Shown: positions 10,933-18,873 of the stretch, in pieces
Numbering within the stretch: position 1 is the stretch's first letter
How the letters are laid out: each line of letters starts with the position of its first letter
Assembly: GCA_014526335.1 (NCBI GenBank)
Contig: JACTAT010000133.1
Location: forward strand, 171,658 to 235,657
Length of the DNA: 64,000 nucleotides
Reading direction: 5' to 3'
Source: Chrysaora quinquecirrha
Lineage: Eukaryota > Cnidaria > Scyphozoa > Semaeostomeae > Pelagiidae
Program-made: the position numbers and the translations under genes
The notes under the pieces: generated by a model
What the model was told of the DNA's origin: nothing
The model's database searches: none
Seen by the model: the letters and a program-made list of their open reading frames with translations, nothing else

Positions 10933-10993
10933 TTGCCTTATAGGCGGAGCAGTTAGCTCTGACGCCTCTCACCGCGAAGTTTTGGGTTCAGGC
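10933..10993 (+). repeat. Degenerate tRNA-like segment in the transposase intron
   Basis: GGCGGAGCAGTTAGCTCTGA followed about 25 bp later by GGGTTCAGGCC and a T8 run resembles the A and B boxes of a tRNA-derived SINE head. The B box lacks one base. Likely a relic; it is weak on its own. Confidence 0.25.
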
Positions 10994-11343
10994 CAACATC
11001 ACCTTTTTTTTCAAATTAATATTATTTTTATTGCTATTATTTTTTATTCTTATTAATATTATTATTACTATTATAATTTTTGTTATTTAATTTTCTTGTT
11101 TTAGTTATTTTGGTCATTTTTCTCTCACTCCTATACTATATTATTCTACAAAATTAGGAATTGTCAAAAAGGAAAATAGAAGAATACCGTAGCCTAAAGG
11201 GAAGAAATACTAACCTCTAACAAAATGATAAGCCAAAAATATAATAAACGACATAGCTAGAGGTCTTTCATTACTTTAAAGAGACTAATGTTTAGTCTGC
11301 AAAAGCTATAGAGTGCTAATAAACAAGCTTGCATTGGGCCTAC

Positions 11344-11634
11344 CTGAGGTGCTGTAGTTTCGCCATTAGTCCTTCTCCAGCGCAGTACAGCAGAGACACA
11401 AGAAGAACACAATTCACCGTCTGCATTGAAGTTTTCATCTGCCAAGCAGAATGTAAATGCCAAGTGATTCTTGTACGGTGCTGAAGTAGCAAATGGCCTT
11501 CCTTTCTGCGACTTAATTCCACATATGCAGCACCCAGACTTACTTCTGTATTTCCCGCTAATTTTTCCACAAAGCAGAGTTTCCAAAAAAATTGACAGCA
11601 GCAGAAAAACAATTATTACAACACGAAAAAGCAT
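11344..11634 (-). CDS. Exon 1 of the transposase-like gene: SINHCAF/FAM60A-like zinc finger
   Basis: The frame contains KYRSKSGCCICGIKS, then CLADENFNADGELCSSC and VSAVLRWRR. This matches the order of the SINHCAF (FAM60A) N-terminal finger: YRS..GCCIC..KS, a central CF/CL segment, G(D/E)xCxxC and a V..RW(K/R)(K/R) end. In vertebrates SINHCAF belongs to the SIN3-HDAC corepressor complex. The donor CAG|GTAGGC at 11344/11343 is in phase with exon 2. The first 22 residues from ATG 11634 are very hydrophobic and could be read-through of an intron pyrimidine tract, so the true 5' boundary is uncertain. It is the only part of the gene without a visible lesion. Confidence 0.6.
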
Positions 11635-11848
11635 GTCTTCTGAGAACTGGAATAGTTTTTAAAAAAACTGTTTTGATGACAAGTTTTTCCACATAAACAA
11701 AAATAATTCCCAAGAGAAGTAGACATGCAGCTCGCAACTTTGCTGTGAACCATAACAAAGTTTAAATTTCGCGCAAAAATTGTAACCAGGGTAGCGGCTT
11801 TCATAATGGCGGACAGTTGCCAAGACACAAACTTCGCGCATGCTATCT

Positions 11849-11875
11849 ACGAAAGTCACCTATCCTGCCACTTCC
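11849..11875. repeat. Right TIR of the transposon plus right target duplication
   Basis: 11849-11865 is the inverted partner of 4997-5013. 11866-11875 repeats TGCCACTTCC from 4986-4995. Confidence 0.72.
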
Positions 11876-12040
11876 TGTTCATTGAATTTCATTCGAGGCT
11901 GGATACTGAATACGAGGCTCCCCAATAGGTCACGTTCCGCAAGCCTGCTGCGCTGCTGGTTTTAGCGAATGAATGTTTCTAAAAATTTATGTTTTCTGTT
12001 TTCCTGAAGCCGTAAGCATTAGTAATTCCTGACAGATAAA
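11866..12040 (+). promoter_or_regulatory. V-ATPase G 5' flank; right half of the split divergent promoter
   Basis: These 175 bp lie between the transposon and the V-ATPase G start codon. They begin with CCACTTCCTG, a good ETS-like site that is interrupted in the left copy after CCACTTCC. No TATA box is evident. The promoter role is inferred from position. Confidence 0.5.
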
Positions 12041-12122
12041 ATGGCTTCACAATCCCAAGGTATCCAACAGTTATTGGCTGCTGAAAAAAAGGCTGCGGAG
12101 CTCGTTTCAGAAGCGAGAAAAC
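12041..12122 (+). CDS. ATP6V1G: V-ATPase G exon 1
   Basis: ATG in the context GATAAAATGG; encodes 27 residues ending SEARKR and splits an Arg codon at the GTAAGT donor. Confidence 0.93.
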
Positions 12123-14926
12123 GTAAGTAAATCGGGAGATGCGATTTGTTGATTTTCTACAATTTGAACTCGAATCACGAGACGCCAGCTCACATCACTG
12201 CTCTGTGCTCTGCATCATTATCGGTCACTCGCACTTAAATTTGACGACAGAAAGGACATTTTTAGTTGTTGCTTTTGGCTGAATTGTGATATAATGATAT
12301 TCTTTATCTTAAGTAAGAATAATAAGTTAATTTCTCCAGCTATAAAAGCGAGCCGCGGAGCACCAACCAACCAAAACAAAAAATACCTTCACATAGCCAT
12401 ATTGCCCTACCCAATGGGCAGGTAGTCTAGCTTTTTTAAGTGCCAGAAGAGAGTCTAACACTACCTTCATCCTATGTGCTCCCTTGTCCTGCTCAATTGT
12501 CCTGTCCTGCAAAATTTTTTAATAATATATATTAATAAATATTTAAATATATACAACACATATTTTAAAAATTCTAAAGATTCCAAAAATTATAGGAAAA
12601 AATGAAACAAGATACTGTAAGCTCTTTAAAATTGATAAAAAAGGAATAATCTAGAAGTAACTGTTAAAACAGTGCACGCAGCTCTATGACAGCATGTTTT
12701 GCCTCTGGTTCTGACCTTTCATAGGGGGGTCATAACTGTAAAACCGTAAAACCACAATTCTTAGCCAAAAACCGTACAAGCGCACATGTTTTTTCTTGAT
12801 ACTAAAAACAGCATCGAAATAGCAAATTGAAAAACCCTAAAACCGTACTTTTTTATGGCAAATCCATAAAACTGCACTCAAAATGTTGAAAAACCCCAAA
12901 CCGCCATGCCCAATGACCCCCTCTTCATAGCTACCTTATCACCTCGCATATGAGCTCCAGACTGAAGGCATAGACAAGTCTTTACTTTGAGACAGTGATA
13001 ATTTCCATTGTGCCAAGGATACGGAGCCCCCTTGTTAAAATTGTGGTTGATTTTGCATTTTCGTGCTTTTGAAAATCGCCAGTTCACCCTGAAATGTGAG
13101 TACAAAGAACAAAATCAAATCAATCTATATTTATTTCAAATTTCAATCAATGACAAATGAATGCTGTCATCTAGTTTATTGAAAGATCAACTTGAGATGT
13201 TACCAACGGAAATAATCGCAATTGACAGGATGTTTAGTGCAAGTGCCAACTGTACCATTGTTGGTGGTCAGCAGCTTTCGCGCATGACAAGGTAGCTGAG
13301 CTATGACGTAAATCAGAGTTGGCAAGCTCCTCTATAATGCTTGCTCCCTCGTCGCGCGCAAAAACTGTTCTAGAATTAAATAAGTTCATAGTTAGATGAA
13401 CTTATTTATCTAATTTTTTAGTGATTTTTTAATTTTGTTCAAAATTTCTCTGTCAGGAAAAACAAAAAGGTTAAAGCAGGCCAAAGAAGAAGCAGCAGCA
13501 GAGATTGAGCAATACAGGGGAGAATGTGAAATCAAGTTCAGAGAAAAACAGAAAAATGTATGTATCTATAAATGAATTAACATTTTAACTTATTTTTTTC
13601 TTAATCGATAGGAGTGTTGATGAGAGCAATGTACAATGGAAATTTTCATACACATTGACTTTGGAAAAGGTTCGAAGCCAGTGCTAAAATGGATGGTCCA
13701 AAATAGTTTCACGAGATTAAACATTTATTTGGACCACCCCCTTTACTCTGGCAGAAAATTAGGGAAAGGACCCTTTCTAACAATTTTGTATGTGGTAAAA
13801 TGACAAGAAAACGATGGCACTTTTTCTTATCACCCGTTGGATCCACTCTTGTTCCATAACTGCAAAATTTACTCCAATATTGCAACACAAGATTTGGGAA
13901 TCAGGCTTGACCGAGCAAGGAAGATGGGTCATACTTCATAGCTTGTGGTTGGAGGCTCTAAAAACTGACATACAGTAACAGTGTTTTAAAGCCTCCAAAT
14001 TTTAATGCAAACATGTATATCTGAGCAAAACATATGTTGATCTTGTTTTTTTTTGGATGGGCAAAGTGGGGGGATGACAAAAAATTTTGGGGGCAATGTG
14101 CCCCCTGGCTTTGTGCCTGTCTTGGAAATTTTTTAAGAATACAGTAGGACACCAAAGAAAACTTAATTCAAGGGACAGCAGGTAAATAGCAAAACTATAT
14201 TCCGTATTTTGGCAAGTTGGCAATTTTGTGAGCGTGAACTCAAAAACAGAGAGAGCTTCAATTCCAAAGCAACTTGATGTCAAGCAAAGCTAACGCTGCC
14301 AAGACTTGGCTCTTCATTCAATTAAATTTGGTACAGCAGCTGAAGAATGACTAAATGTGGCAGGAGTATTTTCAAAAATATTTCTCAGATCTTGAGAGAC
14401 CAAACTATGAACTGAAAGATTGACAAAATCTAATTTTCTTCCAAAAACAAACTATGGAGAATCTCACCACTGAACAAAAAATCCAACATCAAATACAGTG
14501 AAGATGGAAATTATTTTGCAAGACACTGAAAAGCTTTTCTAGCTTAGAAATTAAATTTTTTACACAAAAAGGATCAATTCACAGAATATAATAATATAAT
14601 GCTTTATTGAAAAGTAGCTGACAAAATAATGATGAGTTTAAAAACCTTGACTGTACAATTACATCCATCACCACCCTGCTTTGTTTATAATTTGATATTT
14701 TATATTCAAATGTTATAACTTTCTATAACAATATTGCAACAATGATTTTTTTGTTTCACAGCAACAAGGAAAAGATGATTTCCAGGCGAGAAATGACAAA
14801 GAAACAAATGAACGCCTTGATAAAATGGCTGACATGGTGAAAAATAACCAGGATGAAGTCATCAACAGGATTTTGTCATTAGTTTATGACATCAAGCCAG
14901 ATTTGCATCAGAACTTTAGATCCTAG
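12041..14926 (+). CDS. ATP6V1G: V-type proton ATPase subunit G
   Basis: Three exons (12041-12122, 13457-13557, 14762-14926) join in phase to give a 115-residue protein. Subunit G is a coiled-coil part of the peripheral stalk of the V1 sector, pairing with subunit E and resisting rotation while ATP hydrolysis pumps protons into endosomes, lysosomes and other acidic organelles. The sequence is highly conserved: MASQSQGIQQLLAAEKKAAE at the start, KRLKQAKEEAAAEIEQYR in exon 2, and a C-terminal RILSLVYDIKPDLHQNF. Length is close to the usual 115-118 residues. All introns have GT-AG ends (GTAAGT, GTATGT donors). Intron 1 carries a small MITE at 12725. No lesion is seen. Confidence 0.95.
12725..12923. 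mobile_element. Short MITE in V-ATPase G intron 1, family copy also at 60395
   Basis: The ends are GGGGGTCAT and ATGACCCCC. TTCATAG is repeated directly at 12718-12724 and 12924-12930, a likely 7-bp target duplication. The interior repeats forms of AAAACCGTA. The same element occurs in the opposite orientation at 60395-60582. It has no coding capacity. Confidence 0.65.
13377..13404. repeat. Small perfect hairpin in V-ATPase G intron 1
   Basis: AATAAGTTCAT and ATGAACTTATT form an 11-bp stem around a 6-base loop, about 50 bp upstream of exon 2. Confidence 0.6.
13457..13557 (+). CDS. ATP6V1G: V-ATPase G exon 2
   Basis: Acceptor CTGTCAG; encodes the Lys/Glu-rich coiled-coil segment (KRLKQAKEEAAAEIEQYR) and ends in phase 0 at GTATGT. 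Confidence 0.93.
14762..14926 (+). CDS. ATP6V1G: V-ATPase G exon 3
   Basis: Acceptor TTGTTTCACAG; 54 residues beginning QQGKDDFQARNDKE and ending HQNFRS with TAG at 14924-14926. Confidence 0.93.
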   Translation, partial: QQGKDDFQARNDKETNERLDKMADMVKNNQDEVINRILSLVYDIKPDLHQNFRS

Positions 14927-16549
14927 ATATTCTATTACAACAATTGTCATCTTGAATTTATGAAATATATATTTAATCCATGGGAAAACCTTTTTCTTGA
15001 TTTATATGAATAATTGTAGAAATCTTTTAATTGCTCAAGTTAAAAGCAAATGAAAGAATGCCTCGAATGTGGTGAAGTCTTTTGAGGTTTGAATCTGAAG
15101 GGTTAATACTGTCTATGCAAAAATATTCCCATAATTTCTGAAAATGGTTAATTTTGCTTTTATCCGGACTGTTATTGGTCACTTCACCTGTGTACCAGGC
15201 CTCTCTGGGAAGAAATCAATTGCGGGCAACAAACACCCTCGTCATACAATTTACGTGGGCTAAAAAGCCCTCGTAGCAAACACTGCAATATATCAAGAGG
15301 GCCAAAAAAGTAACCCCTCAAACAAGATAATCGATATAAAATCTGTATTGCTGCGATATAAAATCTGTGCTGCTGCAAAAACTTACCAAACTTGAACCAG
15401 GTAAACTTCAACCTGATAAAAACCTCTTGAAAGAAAAATTAGATCCCTGACTGAATAATTCTCAGAGTAATAAAAACACAAAAATTTCTAAAAACCCAGA
15501 AAGGGTAATGAACCCATTGTACACGTTCACTGAGGGCAGAGGACTGAATGTAATTTACCAGACAGTCGTGTTTCCGATCTTGGCAGTGTCTTCTTGATTG
15601 ATGAATGTGCACCCTTTCGGTACACTCTTCTATAAGAACGAATTTAAGAACATAATAAGAGCAAGCTGAGGCTGGGCTTTTCATAAGCCCTAAGGGTAAT
15701 GGCTGACTATGTAAGTAAGACCACCACCAGACCGAATGTAAAATGCAAACAAACTTTTTGTTAACTTCTTGACCATGTGTCTTTATATATAATAACATTT
15801 ACTGAAAAATTACTGTCTTAGTAACCGAGGAATTAAGTAGCTACAGACTAAGAACATTTCAGACTGGAAAAGGCGAAATAAACAGCCAGTCGTCTCGATC
15901 AAAAGTTCAAGTTGTTCCATTTTTTAACGATCTAAACAACGAACATCTGCATACAATTTATTTGATCAGAAGCAGAAAACAATTTTACCCATCCTTGTTA
16001 CCCAACAGCTTGCTAAACAACTGACCCAAACCTTGTCAATTAATGAGATGGTTCATATTTTTGGGGTAACATAAATTTTGGACTTCCTTATGGTATTTTT
16101 GGTACACTAAAACCTTACGCTAAAAGATATATCTCTTGGTCCATCTCTTTTTGCATTTTTACTGCCTTTCCTTTATCTTTAGCCGTTGATGTGATGATAT
16201 TCTATCTAACTGAATCTCTGAAGTGTTATGTCCCGGTGATTGAAGATGAAATAGCATGCGTGTTGCTTGAAAGTTGATTTCAAGGTCAACCACTTCCTTA
16301 TACAGGCATTTTTAGAGTTAACCCATTATAATGCCCTCTCCTTGAATCATGTGCAACCTGAAGGTTCGAGAAATTAGAAAAGGACATGACGATACTGTTG
16401 GGAATTATGGGGTAACAACCAATAGACCTTTTCTATCATGTAGGGTTTACACAACCTTGTTAATCTTGAATTTCTAAATTATGTTTGAAGTCTGTTACGA
16501 AAGAGTTTGGCAAGCAATAAAATTTGATTTCAAGATAGTTCTAACATAC
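14927..16549. other. Intergenic DNA, no gene recognised
   Basis: Downstream of the V-ATPase G gene. Open frames here (for example a 119-codon minus frame at 15439-15798) have no recognisable domain and no supporting splice signals. A CAATAGACCTTTTC motif near 16420 matches the ends of repeats at 55376 and 61825. Confidence 0.4.
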
Positions 16550-16634
16550 CTTCAGCCTGCTCGTCGGCTTCAGTAGCATCCACAGTCTTGTCAAATTCCT
16601 TTTCAACGTCATCTCTTCCCTCTGAACGAAGCAT
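16550..16634 (-). CDS. Possible isolated coding exon (acidic peptide)
   Basis: On the minus strand a TTTTAAG acceptor precedes 16634 and a GTATGT donor follows 16550. The 85-bp segment between reads MLRSEGRDDVEKEFDKTVDA and continues TEADEQAE. A second frame is also open. No family is recognised and no partner exon was found, so this is only a candidate. Confidence 0.3.
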
Positions 16635-16722
16635 CTTAAAAGAAAAATTTGGGATCATGAGAATGATAGTAATCATAAGGGCATATTTTCAGCACTGACT
16701 AACGTAGGCTAGGGTAGACTAA

Positions 16723-17221
16723 CGACATCTTTTCCCTTTCTCTCTCGAGTCACGTTAGTTTATCTCTTTATAAGAAACTGACCCATCAGCAAATTTTTCA
16801 AAAAACTCATTAGTTGGGCCGGAGTGTTTCTTTTGTGCTTTAAAGTGACCAATAGCTTAATTTTCTATTCCTCCCATTTCGCTACTCAAAGTTTCTTAAC
16901 AGTTTCTAAAATTTCAATAGAGTCAGAAAAGCGTACAGTATATCTGTTAATTAAGAAGGGTCGTTTGCTTCATTGCATGGCCAGGAACGAAAGAAGTATT
17001 TCCATATACATACAGTATACTGTATTTGTCTTTCTGACTAGGGCAGGCTAAGATTTCTTCCAAAAAATGTAGGCTCATTACTGTTTTCAAGTTTAAGGTT
17101 CTAAATATTTATCCCTTGAGTACTGAAAGTTTCTTAGCAGCTTAGCTAATGGTCAGTTTCTTATAAAAAGGTCAGACCGGCCACACTGACGTGACTCGAA
17201 CGAGAAAGGGAAGCGATGTCG
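16723..17221. mobile_element. Foldback MITE with about 70-bp inverted arms
   Basis: CGACATCTTTTCCCTTTCTC at 16723 and its inverted counterpart ending GAAGCGATGTCG near 17221 begin two arms that stay complementary through CGAGTCACGT and CTTTATAAGAAACTGACC (16723-16795 with 17148-17221, about 80% matched, one arm with a short insertion). The centre contains the related stretches AAAGTTTCTTAACAG and AAAGTTTCTTAGCAG. No protein is encoded. Confidence 0.65.
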
Positions 17222-18339
17222 CAAGCTATTTTCGTTTATCGGAGAAATATTTCGTTTTTCGGGGTACATAAACATAAACTATGATAATTTGTGCGAATTT
17301 CTGTGAAAACTTATACGAAACAGCACAAAATGGTAGTTCATGGTGTTTCGTTAACAAAAATTCATTAAAAAATGCAGTATATAGCAAATAATACAGGGGG
17401 CCATAGGACTACAGGGCCATAGTACCATCGGGCCGTGGGTATTGTGACTGAGACTGAGTATTGTGGCTGAGTACAGTGTCGTTCCCAGACTAAAAATACT
17501 GGGGTGGACGAAAATTCTTGGGGTTTGGGGTGTAGTCCCCAGGAAAAATTTTGGAGCCACACCCTTCAAACGCTCGGAAAAGGTGGCCAACGCCCATTCT
17601 AAACATCCTAAGATGAAATAGAAACAAGCAAAGATCAACTATTTACTACTTACTAACTTGCAAAAATTATCCCACTGACAGATATAACAACGACGTAACA
17701 ACGACGAAAAGTTTTTGAAATTTACTGCATTCAAAAATTAAAGACAATGTTTTTGTGACAGTCTTTTTGATTGCTAACAGCATAAAATCATGCGATGTTT
17801 CACACGATGCCACTGTGACTGGTAAAGTTGCGCTGATTTTCACCAGTGCATACAATGTCGGGAGAAGTGAGCTCATTCCACTTTTGCTGAAAATCTTGCG
17901 CCCCCCAGTGAATATTATTACGGATTTCTAAGAATTGGAAAATCGATGTCTGAGAGAACTGGGGTGGACATGTCCACCCCAGTCCACCCCGTGGTGACGC
18001 CACTGACAAGGTTCCGCAGCTAAAAAATCTCGTACCTCCATCAGGCTTGAAGGAAAGAATTATTTCTTTTACGACAAAATCCGATTGATGAATTGACAAA
18101 AAGCAGTACAGTATAGTTAGTACTTTGCTAAATAATGATCAATGAATAAAATTTGAAGTCACAATTTCATATCCCATTTCATACACATACTACATTGAGA
18201 GGCCAGAGGAAAATCAGGCTTGCATCATGGGCGGGCTATCCATCACTCAATGATCGAGGTTGTAGACAAAAAAGTGAACAACTGCATCTAATTTTTTTAA
18301 CCACAATTCATCCGATCCAACCATTATAGTCATTTAACA
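17222..18339. other. Repeat-derived intergenic DNA with GGGGTGGAC motifs and a 26-bp palindrome
   Basis: ACTGGGGTGGAC occurs at 17499, and 17958-17983 is a perfect 26-bp palindrome built on the same motif (ACTGGGGTGGACA joined to its complement). The two sites may mark ends of one decayed element. Small open frames here have no recognisable product. Confidence 0.4.
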
Positions 18340-18873
18340 AAATGTAACCAACCGCATCAAGCATAATAGCCACCACAGTAGTTATTATCCACCACAGTTT
18401 GCAAAAACTATCACCACATTAAGCTTAGTAACCCACCGCATCAAGCATAATAACCCACCACAGTAGGCTTTATCCACCACAGTACGCTAAAACTGCCACC
18501 ACCGCAAGCACAGTAACCCACCACAAGTAATGATCATCCACCACAGTACGCCAAAACTGCCACCACCGCAAGCATAGTAACCCACCACAAGTAGTAATTA
18601 TCCACCACAGTACGCCAAAACTGCCACCACCGCAAGCACAGTAACCCACCACAAGTAGTGATTATCCACCACAGTACGCCAAAACTGCCACCACCGCAAG
18701 CATAGTAACCCACCACAAGTAGTAATTATCCACCACAGTACGCCAAAACTGCCACCACCGCAAGCATAGTAACCCACCACAAGTAGTGATTATCCACCAC
18801 AGTACGCCAAAACTGCCACCACCGCAAGCGTAGTAACCCACCACAAGTAGTGATTATCCACCACAGTACTGAT
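18340..18873. repeat. 64-bp minisatellite, about 6 clean and 2 degenerate copies
   Basis: From about 18474 the unit CCACCACAGTACGCCAAAAC plus 44 bp repeats every 64 bp with few changes (GCATAG/GCACAG/GCGTAG, TAATTAT/TGATTAT). Degenerate copies precede it from about 18340. Because 64 is not a multiple of 3 and the unit has no minus-strand stop in some frames, four overlapping Trp/Gly/Cys-rich open frames appear; they are not genes. Confidence 0.95.

Larger units (their letters stand above)
6823..11634 (-). pseudogene. Transposase-like gene: SINHCAF-type zinc finger, DDE-like core, RING-like finger (broken)
   Basis: Three exons join in phase: 11634-11344, 10732-10297 and 9867-6823, predicting about 1,250 residues. 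Exon 1 encodes a SINHCAF/FAM60A-like finger; exon 2 is acidic, Ser-rich linker; exon 3 holds a large core with IDDY, LLDNY and VDEYRVENTHS motifs as candidate catalytic acids, then a RING-like finger, a Cys-rich cluster and an alpha/beta tail. The gene lies wholly inside the transposon with TIRs at 4996 and 11865, so it is most likely that element's transposase. It is broken by an in-frame TAA at 10382-10384 and by two apparent one-base losses in homopolymers at 7975-7979 and 7029-7032. These may be true decay or sequence errors. Similar cores are, as I recall, numerous in other genomes with expanded mobile elements; I cannot name the family. Confidence 0.6.
4996..11865 (-). mobile_element. 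6.87-kb DNA transposon with TIRs and a 10-bp target duplication
   Basis: The left end (4997-5013) reads AGATAGGTGACTTTCGT and the right end (11849-11865), reverse-complemented, reads GGATAGGTGACTTTCGT: 16 of 17 bases agree. Each end abuts TGCCACTTCC. Inside are a 208-bp tandem array (left subterminal) and one three-exon minus-strand gene for a transposase-like protein. A duplication of 9-11 bp is typical of Mutator-like elements, but the encoded protein does not look like a standard MULE transposase to me, so the superfamily is left open. The insertion lies between DOLK and the V-ATPase G gene. Termini and duplication are seen directly; mobility is inferred. Confidence 0.75.

Noticed and set aside
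4996..11865. Calling the transposon a Mutator element outright
   Set aside because: A 9-11-bp duplication fits, but I cannot match the encoded core to MULE transposases, so the class is left open.
15439..15798. 119-codon minus frame as a gene
   Set aside because: No domain, no splice support and ordinary intergenic composition.
18470..18844. Four overlapping Trp/Gly/Cys-rich frames
   Set aside because: They are frame-shifted readings of the 64-bp minisatellite.
5452..18873. CRISPR array (regular repeats at 5.4-6.6 kb and 18.3-18.9 kb)
   Set aside because: Units are contiguous with no variable spacers, and the genome is animal.
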